Of a DNA stretch of 13,803 nucleotides, positions 5,283-10,991 are shown piece by piece. A model generated the notes under the pieces. It was given only the letters and a program-made list of their open reading frames with translations, was not told where the DNA came from and did not search any database. A program made the position numbers and the translations under genes. This DNA is from Candidatus Staskawiczbacteria bacterium (GTDB lineage: Bacteria > Patescibacteriota > Minisyncoccia > Minisyncoccales > Staskawiczbacteraceae), in assembly GCA_026395275.1 (NCBI GenBank), contig JAPLZA010000075.1, forward strand, positions 1 through 13,803, written 5' to 3'. Numbering within the stretch: position 1 is the stretch's first letter; every line of letters begins with the position of its first letter.

Positions 5283-6230
5283 ATGAAGATACAAGATATA
5301 CAAAAATTAGCCATAAAAATGGGCATAGAGTCTGATTTTAGGGGTAAAGCTGGTGTTCAAAAATTATTGGAGTCAAAGAAGCAAAAATTTGATAAATTAT
5401 CAGAAAAAGATAAAAAGGAGTTTGATAAAGATGCGCTAGAAAACCCCTATTTGGATTCCGGAGTTTATAATGTTGCAGAAGATAAAAACATTAAAAGAGT
5501 TTTAGTTGGAATTGATATTGGGCCAGAAGAAATTTTAATAGCTAAAGAACTAGGAAACATAGATTTAGTTGTTGCTCATCACCCAATTGGAAAAGGATTA
5601 GCTCAGTTAGCCGATGTTATGGAATTGCAAGCAGATGTTTGTAATTATTATGGAGTTCCAATCAATGTTGCAGAAGGTTTAATGCGCGAAAGAATTTCTG
5701 AGGTTGCCAGGGGCGTTAATTCATCAAACCACCAAAGAACAGTTGATGCCGCCAGACTCATGAAGGTTAATTTAATGAACTCTCACACCCCGTGCGACAA
5801 TTTGGCTGCAAAATTTTTGAAGAAATTAGTTGAGGAAAAAAAGCCAGAAAGAGTTGGCGACTTAATAAATATTTTAAAAGAAATTCCAGAATATAAAGAA
5901 GCAATGAAAATTGGAGTGGGTCCAAAAATTTTTGTTGGTTCTCCTGAAAATAGGTGCGGTAAAATTGCTTTATCTGAAATTACAGGAGGCACAGAAGGCT
6001 CCCCAAAGCTTTATGAAAAAATGGCACAGGCGGGAGTTGGAACTATTGTAGGTATGCATATTTCAGAAGAACATAAGAAAGAAGCTGAACAAGCCCACGT
6101 TAATATTGTAATTGCCGGGCACATTTCTTCTGATTCTTTGGGGGTTAATTTGTTTATGGATGAGTTAGAAAAGAAAGGAATTGAAATTGTTGCTTGTTCT
6201 GGGTTTACAAGAGTTTCACGAGTTAAATAA
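5283..6230 (+). CDS. Nif3/DUF34-family dinuclear metal protein with N-terminal extension
   Basis: Nif3-like (NGG1p-interacting factor 3, DUF34) proteins are widespread metal-binding proteins, some annotated as GTP cyclohydrolase I type 2; their in vivo role is poorly settled. The 315-residue product has the conserved features: VGIDIGPEEILIAKELG, the metal-binding AHHPIGKG (H99, H100), NSHTPCDNLAAKFL with the second metal ligand region, and a C-terminal GMHISEEHKKEAEQ and AGHISSDSLGVN block. The first 75 or so residues are Lys/Glu-rich and precede the usual family start, so an N-terminal extension is present; no shorter ATG fits better. It lies 8 nt after the small basic ORF and ends just before a terminator, and so forms a two-gene unit. 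Family assignment is firm; function is not. Confidence 0.85.
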   Translation: MKIQDIQKLAIKMGIESDFRGKAGVQKLLESKKQKFDKLSEKDKKEFDKDALENPYLDSGVYNVAEDKNIKRVLVGIDIGPEEILIAKELGNIDLVVAHHPIGKGLAQLADVMELQADVCNYYGVPINVAEGLMRERISEVARGVNSSNHQRTVDAARLMKVNLMNSHTPCDNLAAKFLKKLVEEKKPERVGDLINILKEIPEYKEAMKIGVGPKIFVGSPENRCGKIALSEITGGTEGSPKLYEKMAQAGVGTIVGMHISEEHKKEAEQAHVNIVIAGHISSDSLGVNLFMDELEKKGIEIVACSGFTRVSRVK

Positions 6231-6244
6231 AAAAATAAAATGCA

Positions 6245-6271
6245 AAAAAACTGGTAAAAGACCAGTTTTTT
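6245..6271 (+). terminator. Intrinsic terminator after the Nif3-like gene
   Basis: ACTGGT/ACCAGT stem (6250-6255 with 6261-6266, loop AAAAG) extends through flanking A and T runs to about 11 bp and ends in TTTTTT (6266-6271). The A tract upstream would let it work on both strands. Confidence 0.88.
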
Positions 6272-6299
6272 GTTAAAATAATTATATTGTAGTTGAAAT

Positions 6300-7229
6300 A
6301 TGAAATACACTGAGCCGAAAATTATTAAACAAAGAAAACAAAAAAAAGAAGCAGTAATTAATTTCTGGAGGATTTTTTCAATACAAGGAGGGCTTTTTCT
6401 ATTAACTTCTATTTTGGCTGTTTTCAGCGCCTTTAAGTTGAATAAACTAGTCCAAACAAAGGAAATTTATTTGCCGGCAACCTCGTGGCAGGATTTTTTG
6501 TTTTCTTTTTTGTTTGTTACTTTTTTTATTATAGTTTTTGCTACATATAAAAAGGCAGGAAAATTTAAAGAAATAATTTATAAAGCACTTTTTATAATTT
6601 CTGTTTTTTGGGGAGGTATGACTATTTTGAATCTGTTTATGCCTGTTTTTATGGCAGTTATTTTAATGGGAATTTTAATTATATTTTGGCTTGAGCGTCC
6701 TTCAATTTTAGTCCACGACATTTTAATGATTTTGGGTTTGGCTGGAGTGGCTAGTTTTTTTGGTTTGGGATTTTCTCCGGCAGTTGTGGTTGCCCTTCTT
6801 TTAATTTTTTCTGTTTATGATTTTATTGCAGTTTATAAAACAAAGCATATGGTTTTGATGGCAAAAGAAATGATTGAGAAAAAAGTTATTTTTGGATTTA
6901 TAATTCCAAAAGAATTCAAATTTTTTAAAGATAATTTTAAAAACGTGAAGCCGGGTCGGGTTGCGAGAGCTTCCCGCGGAGCGGGAGCTCCCAACCTAGG
7001 TAATTTTATGATTTTAGGAGGCGGAGATGTTGTTTTTCCTAATTTACTGGTGGCCTCGGTAATTCCTTTCGGAATTTATAAAGCATTAGTTATTGTTTTG
7101 TTTTCTTTAATTGGTTGTTTTATGAGTTATTGGATATTTTCTAACCAAGATAAAAAAGAGCCCATGCCGGCCCTGCCTCCAATTGCCTTTTTTTCTATAG
7201 TTGGATATTTAATAACATTATTTTTTTAA
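6300..7229 (+). CDS. Presenilin/signal-peptide-peptidase-like intramembrane aspartyl protease (family A22)
   Basis: Family A22 enzymes cleave helices within the membrane using two Asp residues. All three signatures are visible in this 309-residue protein: YD in SVYDFIAVYK (D174), GGGD in ILGGGDVVFPNLL (D243), and the PAL motif PALPPI (290-295). Hydrophobic segments lie at about 25-46, 66-82, 95-110, 112-130, 137-154, 157-178, 237-258, 259-279 and 293-309, about nine in all as in the family. The arrangement resembles archaeal presenilin homologues more than classical bacterial proteases. Between the two catalytic segments, residues 218-234 (Gly/Arg/Ala-rich) are encoded by a GC-rich palindrome and probably extend the cytoplasmic loop. 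The gene is alone between a terminator and the ncRNA promoter. Substrate unknown. The start at 6300 has no Shine-Dalgarno sequence. Confidence 0.88.
   Translation: MKYTEPKIIKQRKQKKEAVINFWRIFSIQGGLFLLTSILAVFSAFKLNKLVQTKEIYLPATSWQDFLFSFLFVTFFIIVFATYKKAGKFKEIIYKALFIISVFWGGMTILNLFMPVFMAVILMGILIIFWLERPSILVHDILMILGLAGVASFFGLGFSPAVVVALLLIFSVYDFIAVYKTKHMVLMAKEMIEKKVIFGFIIPKEFKFFKDNFKNVKPGRVARASRGAGAPNLGNFMILGGGDVVFPNLLVASVIPFGIYKALVIVLFSLIGCFMSYWIFSNQDKKEPMPALPPIAFFSIVGYLITLFF
6959..6996. repeat. GC-rich palindrome inserted in-frame in the presenilin-like gene
   Basis: Imperfect hairpin with three 5-bp blocks: GGTTG/CAACC (6959-6963 with 6992-6996), GAGCT/AGCTC (6967-6971 with 6986-6990) and CCCGC/GCGGG (6973-6977 with 6981-6985), loop GGA. 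It stands out as GC-rich in a very AT-rich gene, stays in frame, and encodes GRVARASRGAGAPN just before the catalytic GGGD segment. It differs in sequence from the insert at 3870-3901 but is the same kind of object. Confidence 0.6.
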
Positions 7230-7251
7230 GTTAAGTTATTGCGGTGCATTA

Positions 7252-7279
7252 TTGACAATCGATTTTTAAAGAATAAAAT
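7252..7279 (+). promoter_or_regulatory. Promoter of the structured RNA
   Basis: TTGACA (7252-7257, perfect) and TAAAAT (7274-7279, 5 of 6) are 16 bp apart. The predicted start is near 7285-7288, immediately before the 5' arm of the RNA closing stem. Confidence 0.8.
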
Positions 7280-7285
7280 TACAGT

Positions 7286-7455
7286 TAGGAGGGGGTGCGA
7301 GTTTTTACTCAAGGACATAATAGCTTGTAGCGAAGTAGGTAAAATTATATAACTAATTTCATTGTCCGAAATTGGGCTCGAGAAAAAGACCAATTGCGTT
7401 GCAAATTATTAACCCCCTCACCAAAGTCCGTCAGGCATTAAGCTTGGCGTTTTTT
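7286..7455 (+). ncRNA. Structured non-coding RNA of about 170 nt, family not recognised
   Basis: This stretch has its own near-consensus promoter and its own strong terminator and holds no credible ORF. It begins with an 8-bp closing stem, GAGGGGGT (7289-7296) with ACCCCCTC (7412-7419). Inside are three candidate hairpins: GAGT/ACTC (7299-7302 with 7307-7310, TTTT loop), GGACA/TGTCC (7313-7317 with 7363-7367) enclosing an AT-rich arm, and AATTGG/CCAATT (7370-7375 with 7390-7395, 14-nt loop). A terminator hairpin follows. The size and long closing stem are compatible with a 6S-like RNA, but I cannot show the single central bubble. Motifs of 4.5S/SRP RNA, RNase P RNA and tmRNA are not seen. The boundaries are predicted from the promoter and terminator, not measured. 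Confidence 0.68.
7429..7455 (+). terminator. Intrinsic terminator of the structured RNA
   Basis: An 8-bp stem CGTCAGGC/GCTTGGCG (7429-7436 with 7442-7449, two G-T pairs) with loop ATTAA is followed by TTTTTT (7450-7455). Confidence 0.85.
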
Positions 7456-7475
7456 GTTGCCCAGAAACCCTTTTT

Positions 7476-7505
7476 TTGATAGGATACAGTAAAGGTCAAT
7501 ATATT
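7476..7505 (+). promoter_or_regulatory. Promoter of the Lys-tailed barrel protein gene
   Basis: TTGATA (7476-7481, 5 of 6) and TATATT (7500-7505, 5 of 6) are separated by 18 bp. They lie just after the RNA terminator, so the downstream gene does not depend on the RNA promoter. Confidence 0.6.
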
Positions 7506-7520
7506 ATTAAATAAAAATTT

Positions 7521-7874
7521 ATGGCTAAGAAAATCGTTAAAAAAGCAATCAAAAAGGCTGTTAAAAAAACAGTCAAAAAAACAAAGACTAAAGTAGCAGC
7601 CAAGGTTGTAGTAAAAAAAGAACCGGAAGGAAAATTAATAGGCAGAATAACCCATTATTTTTCCAATATTGAAGTGGCAGTTATAGATTTGTCAGCTCCG
7701 CTAAAAGTTGGAGACACTATTAGGGTTATTGGAGGTCAGGAAACTGATTTTGAGCAACAAGTGGAATCAATGCAGATTGAGCACGAAGAAGTGAAATCAG
7801 CTAAAAAGGGAGATGGCGTTGGAACAAAGATAAAAGAAAAAGTCCACGAAGGATATAAGGTCTATAAAATATAA
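7521..7874 (+). CDS. Translation-factor-like beta-barrel protein with Lys-rich N-terminal tail
   Basis: The last 80 or so residues (about 38-117) form a small beta-barrel resembling domain 2 of translation GTPases, as in short 'translation elongation factor-like' proteins and U32 peptidase C-termini: GKLIGRITHYFSNIEVAVIDL, LKVGDTIRVIGG, FEQQVESMQIEHEEV, AKKGDGVGTKI and EGYKVYKI. There is no GTPase domain. Residues 2-35 are a repetitive basic tail of KK-xx-KK units (KKIVKKAIKKAVKKTVKK), like tails of histone H1-like or other nucleic-acid-binding proteins; this fusion is unusual. At 117 residues it is complete. The promoter at 7476-7505 and the adjacent gene 58 nt downstream suggest it heads the 7521-9682 unit. 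RNA or ribosome binding is an inference from tail charge and fold resemblance. Confidence 0.75.
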   Translation: MAKKIVKKAIKKAVKKTVKKTKTKVAAKVVVKKEPEGKLIGRITHYFSNIEVAVIDLSAPLKVGDTIRVIGGQETDFEQQVESMQIEHEEVKSAKKGDGVGTKIKEKVHEGYKVYKI

Positions 7875-7896
7875 AGTTAAAGCTTAATATTTTAAT

Positions 7897-7914
7897 GTCG
7901 CCTTTAATGGCGAT
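7897..7914 (+). other. Small hairpin between 7521-7874 and 7932-8417
   Basis: TCGCC/GGCGA (7898-7902 with 7909-7913) plus a G-T closing pair and a 6-nt loop. No T run follows, so it is not a convincing terminator; it may be an mRNA stabiliser or chance. Confidence 0.3.
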
Positions 7915-7931
7915 GTCTGATTTATTTTAAA

Positions 7932-8417
7932 ATGGCAGATAACATTCAAGATGAGATTGAAGATAAAATTATAGATTGTATTAATTCGGGGGTAAAGGGC
8001 CGATTGGTGATTTTTAAACCAGAAAAAAATAGTTTTGGAGAAGATTTAATAGTGAAAAAAAGAGGAGATTATAAAGAGAAAGAAATACATCTTCAAATTA
8101 ACAGCCTTGTTGGACCAGGAGAAGACGTCAATTTTGTTAAAGATTTTCCGAAAGATAACTTTAAAACAGATAAGAATTTTTATTTAATTTTCGTTTATTT
8201 TAATGAAGCTCTCCAAAAAATTAATGATTACATATGGCTTGTGCCTTCTTTGAAGTTTAAAGAAACAGCTGAAACAATAAACGATCAAAAAATATTGAGG
8301 TTTGAATCTTCTTTAGACGTTAAACAAAATAATAAATATTCAGAATTTTTAGTAGATACAAAAGATTTGGGAAAATTGATGTTAAATATTTTTGTGAAAA
8401 ATGTTAAGCCTAAATAA
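7932..8417 (+). CDS. Hypothetical protein, possibly a degenerate PD-(D/E)XK nuclease-like fold
   Basis: No named family is recognised for these 161 residues. The order of elements resembles the PD-(D/E)XK fold: an N-terminal helix (DEIEDKIIDCINSG), strand GRLVIFKP, then FGEDLIVKKRGD with a candidate catalytic Asp, strand IHLQINS where an active enzyme would have a Q/E-x-K motif, and later FYLIFVYFNEA and DYIWLVPSLKF strands as in DUF4365-like nucleases. The motif Lys is Asn here, so if the resemblance is real the site may be inactive. The gene ends 5 nt before endonuclease Q, which suggests cotranscription and perhaps a shared DNA-repair context. Confidence that it is a gene is good; the fold call is weak and is based on pattern reading only. 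Confidence 0.65.
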   Translation: MADNIQDEIEDKIIDCINSGVKGRLVIFKPEKNSFGEDLIVKKRGDYKEKEIHLQINSLVGPGEDVNFVKDFPKDNFKTDKNFYLIFVYFNEALQKINDYIWLVPSLKFKETAETINDQKILRFESSLDVKQNNKYSEFLVDTKDLGKLMLNIFVKNVKPK

Positions 8418-8422
8418 TATCT

Positions 8423-9682
8423 ATGAAATTTGTTGCAGATTTTCACATACATTCAAAATATTCCCGAGCCACTTCGCCTTCAACAGATTTAGAAAATTTA
8501 GATAAATGGGCGCGTATAAAAGGCATTAAGGTTTTGGGCACGGGTGACTTTACCCACCCTAAATGGCTTGGGGAAATAAAAGAGAAATTAAGTCCCGCCG
8601 AGCCGGGTCTTTTTAAACTGTGCGCAGGAAGTTCTCCGACAAGGTTTATTTTAACCTCGGAAATTAGTTGTATATATAAGAAGACTGGTAAAGTGAGAAA
8701 AATTCACATTATAGTTTTTGCGCCGTCTATTAAAGCTGTAGAAAAAATAAATTTAGAATTAAATAAAATAGGAAATTTAAAGTCAGACGGAAGGCCGATT
8801 TTAGGATTAGACGCAAAAGAATTAACAAGAATTGTTTTAGAGGCAGATGAAAATTGTTTAGTGGTGCCAGCTCACGCCTGGACACCATGGTTTTCTGTTT
8901 TTGGATCAAAGTCCGGGTTTGATTCTTTAGAAGAATGTTTTGAAGAATACACAAAATATATTTATGCCATTGAAACAGGTTTGTCTTCAGATCCCGCTAT
9001 GAATTGGCGGTTGTCCCAGTTAGATAAAGTTGCTTTAATTTCCAATTCAGACAGTCACTCACCTCAAAAGATTGGTAGGGAGGCAAATATTTTTGATACG
9101 GAATTAAGTTATAAAGGAATTGCAGATGCATTAAAATCAAAAGATAAAACTAAATTTTTATATACCATTGAATTTTTTCCAGAAGAAGGTAAATATCATT
9201 ACGACGGCCATCGCGCCTGTAATTTAAGTCTAAAACCTCAGGAGTCTAAAAAGTATGATAACGTTTGTCCTAAATGTGGGAAACCCTTAATAATAGGGGT
9301 TTTAAACAGAGTAGAGGAGTTGGCTGACAGGCCGGAAGGGTTTGTCCCTAAAAACGCTATTCCATTTAAGAGTTTAATCCCCTTAAACGAAATAATTGCA
9401 GAATCTATTGGCACCTCTGTTTTATCTAAAAAAGTTTTGATATATTATGATAATTTAATAAAAAACCTGGGGAGCGAGCTGGAAATATTATTAGAATCTT
9501 CTGAAAAAGCCATAGCAGAAAAATCTTCACCGGAAATTGCACAAGGAGTTATAAAGATGCGCGAAGGAAAAGTTTCTATTGAGCCAGGATACGACGGTGT
9601 TTATGGCAAGATTAAAATTTTTTCTGAAAAAAGTGGTAAAAAAGAGAAAAAACCCGAAATAAATCAAAAGACTTTGCTTTAG
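8423..9682 (+). CDS. Endonuclease Q (EndoQ) family, PHP-domain DNA repair nuclease
   Basis: EndoQ, first characterised in archaea and present in some bacteria, nicks DNA 5' of uracil, hypoxanthine, xanthine and abasic sites. The 419 residues show an N-terminal PHP domain: DFHIHSKYSRATS (H8, H10), LGTGDFTHPKW, a long metal-site segment VVPAHAWTPWFSVFGSKSG, and NSDSHSPQKIGREAN (D210, H212). A zinc-binding module follows, with H263-x2-C266 and C282-x2-C285 (VCPKCGKPL). A conserved block, IGVLNRVEELADRP, and a C-terminal helical region come next (SEKAIAEKSSPEIAQGVIKMREGKVSIEPGYDG). As I recall the family, the first zinc pair is usually Cys-x2-Cys, so His here may be a variant. The start (MKFVADFHIHS) puts the PHP motif at the very N-terminus, as expected. 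Located 5 nt after the preceding gene and directly before the GreA promoter. Confidence 0.88.
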   Translation: MKFVADFHIHSKYSRATSPSTDLENLDKWARIKGIKVLGTGDFTHPKWLGEIKEKLSPAEPGLFKLCAGSSPTRFILTSEISCIYKKTGKVRKIHIIVFAPSIKAVEKINLELNKIGNLKSDGRPILGLDAKELTRIVLEADENCLVVPAHAWTPWFSVFGSKSGFDSLEECFEEYTKYIYAIETGLSSDPAMNWRLSQLDKVALISNSDSHSPQKIGREANIFDTELSYKGIADALKSKDKTKFLYTIEFFPEEGKYHYDGHRACNLSLKPQESKKYDNVCPKCGKPLIIGVLNRVEELADRPEGFVPKNAIPFKSLIPLNEIIAESIGTSVLSKKVLIYYDNLIKNLGSELEILLESSEKAIAEKSSPEIAQGVIKMREGKVSIEPGYDGVYGKIKIFSEKSGKKEKKPEINQKTLL

Positions 9683-9686
9683 GGGC

Positions 9687-9715
9687 TTGACACGATGGAG
9701 CTTCGGGAATACTAT
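9687..9715 (+). promoter_or_regulatory. Near-consensus promoter of the GreA-family gene
   Basis: TTGACA (9687-9692, perfect) and TACTAT (9710-9715, 4 of 6) at the ideal 17 bp; TATTGT at 9713-9718 overlaps. The -35 box lies 5 nt after the EndoQ stop codon. The expected start near 9722 leaves a leader of about 40 nt without a Shine-Dalgarno sequence. Confidence 0.75.
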
Positions 9716-9760
9716 TGTAATTACCCAAATAAAAAGTTATAAATATAGTAATAAATAACC

Positions 9761-10237
9761 ATGGACGGAAAAATATTTCATATAACTAAAGGGAAATTGC
9801 AGGAGCTTAAAAAAGAATATGAGTTGCTTTTAGAAGCTGAGCATAAAAAAGCCTTGGGACAGGAAGCTCCAAAAATTTTAGAATCAGAGGATCTAAATCC
9901 GGAATTTGTTAGTTTCCAAGAAGACGTGGGATTTTTAAGAGCCAGGATTGATGAATTGAAAAACATTATAGATCGCCATGAGCTTATTAGAATTCCGCCA
10001 AAAGATAAACAGGCTATTATTGGAGTAGGAGCTAAAGTAAAAGTAGATGTAGGAGGTCAAAAAGATGAATTTGTTATTGTGGGAACCCTTGAAGCAAACC
10101 CAGCTTTAGGAAAAATCAGCAACGAGTCGCCAGTTGGCAGAGCTTTGTTGGGGCATAAAATTGGGGACGCAATTGAAATTTCTTCTCCTGCGAAAATGAT
10201 ATATAAAGTTAAAAATATAAAATACGAAATAAGTTAA
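9761..10237 (+). CDS. GreA/GreB-family transcription elongation factor
   Basis: Gre factors reach through the secondary channel of RNA polymerase and stimulate cleavage of backtracked transcripts. The 158-residue length fits the family. Residues 1-75 form the N-terminal antiparallel coiled coil (ITKGKLQELKKEYELLL, then RARIDELKNIIDR), with an acidic tip around 40-48 (LESEDLNPE) where catalytic acidic residues sit. Residues 88-158 form the FKBP-like C-terminal domain with the signature ISNESPVGRALLGHKIGD (about 119-136). In standard GreA the tip is followed by an NAEY-like motif; here it is NPEF, a recognisable variant. The gene is monocistronic between a strong promoter and a strong terminator. 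I cannot separate GreA from GreB or a Gre-like paralogue. Confidence 0.88.
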   Translation: MDGKIFHITKGKLQELKKEYELLLEAEHKKALGQEAPKILESEDLNPEFVSFQEDVGFLRARIDELKNIIDRHELIRIPPKDKQAIIGVGAKVKVDVGGQKDEFVIVGTLEANPALGKISNESPVGRALLGHKIGDAIEISSPAKMIYKVKNIKYEIS

Positions 10238-10243
10238 GACTAT

Positions 10244-10270
10244 AAAGACTCCCGAAAAGGGAGTCTTTTT
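10244..10270 (+). terminator. Strong intrinsic terminator after the GreA-family gene
   Basis: A perfect 10-bp stem AAAGACTCCC/GGGAGTCTTT (10244-10253 with 10259-10268) with loop GAAAA, then further Ts to 10270. Confidence 0.95.
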
Positions 10271-10281
10271 GATTAGTTCCA

Positions 10282-10310
10282 TTTACTTTTACTCTGTTTA
10301 TAACTACAAT
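10282..10310 (+). promoter_or_regulatory. Promoter of the MFS-like gene
   Basis: TTTACT (10282-10287, 4 of 6) and TACAAT (10305-10310, 5 of 6) at 17 bp spacing. Transcription from about 10317 would include the ATG at 10338 but exclude a TTG start at 10269 inside the preceding terminator, which supports the shorter gene model. Confidence 0.6.
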
Positions 10311-10337
10311 AAGTTAATAAAATTAAGTAATAAAAAT

Positions 10338-10988
10338 ATGTTTAAAGGTGTAAATAAAGTAATAAGAACAATTATTTATTGGGATTTATATTTTAATTCG
10401 GCGTGGGGATTAATTAACCCTGTTTTTGCAGTTTTTATAATGCATAATATTACCTCTGAAAATGTTGGCAAAGCGGCGGAAGTGGCCGGGTTTGCAGCAT
10501 TAGTGTATTGGGTATTAAAATCTTTCCTTCAAATTCCAATAGGCGCGTATTTAGATAAAAATCACGGAGAGCACGATGATTTTATTTTTACTTTAGTAGG
10601 AACAATTATTTGCGGTTTAGTGCCAATTGGCTACATTTTTGCTTCTTTACCAGAGCACATTTATTTGCTACAAGGGTTATTCGCAATAGCCATGTCTATG
10701 CTTATTCCTTCTTCTTACGCAATTTTTACCAGACACATCGACAAGGGCAAGGAAGCTGTGGAGTGGAGCTTAGATAGCACGGTTTTGGGATTTGGCGCTG
10801 GTATAACGGGAGCTTTGGGAGGAATAATAGCAGGAAGATTTGGTTTTACTTCGGTTTTTATTTTAGCTAGTATTTTAAACTTTGTAGCTGCTTTCTCATT
10901 TTTGGCTATTAAAAGGCACATGTCTTCTAAAAATGTTGAAGTTCCCAGGGTTCCTCCTACAATGCCAGCTGAACAAATTGAAGTGTAA
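10338..10988 (+). CDS. Half-length MFS-like membrane protein (six predicted membrane segments)
   Basis: From the ATG at 10338 the product is 216 residues, MFKGVNKVIRTIIYWDLYF onward. About six hydrophobic segments are visible: 19-36, 46-67, 79-99, 104-125, 143-164 and 168-188. Between segments 2 and 3, QIPIGAYLDKNHGEHDDF resembles the major facilitator motif A (Gly-x4-Asp-Arg-x-Gly). Full MFS transporters have 12 segments and about 400 residues, so this is half. It ends cleanly with a hydrophilic tail (PRVPPTMPAEQIEV) rather than mid-helix, which suggests a genuine short protein, perhaps working as a dimer, rather than a fragment. PolX begins 3 nt after its stop, so the two are cotranscribed. 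Substrate unknown. Confidence 0.72.
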   Translation: MFKGVNKVIRTIIYWDLYFNSAWGLINPVFAVFIMHNITSENVGKAAEVAGFAALVYWVLKSFLQIPIGAYLDKNHGEHDDFIFTLVGTIICGLVPIGYIFASLPEHIYLLQGLFAIAMSMLIPSSYAIFTRHIDKGKEAVEWSLDSTVLGFGAGITGALGGIIAGRFGFTSVFILASILNFVAAFSFLAIKRHMSSKNVEVPRVPPTMPAEQIEV

Positions 10989-10991
10989 AAT

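Noticed and set aside
7287..7330. AGGAGG followed by GTG, suggesting a small ORF at the start of the structured RNA
   Set aside because: The spacing is only about 3 nt, the frame closes after about 11 codons, and AGGAGG forms part of the RNA closing stem.
5068..7896. Exact 15-nt repeat GCTTAATATTTTAAT at 5068-5082 and 7882-7896
   Set aside because: For a 13.8-kb window of this AT-richness I estimate about 0.5 such 15-mer pairs by chance. The flanking sequences do not match.
10269..10337. N-terminal extension of the MFS-like protein from a TTG at 10269
   Set aside because: That start lies in the T tract of a strong terminator and upstream of the predicted promoter. The ATG at 10338 gives a normal membrane-protein start.
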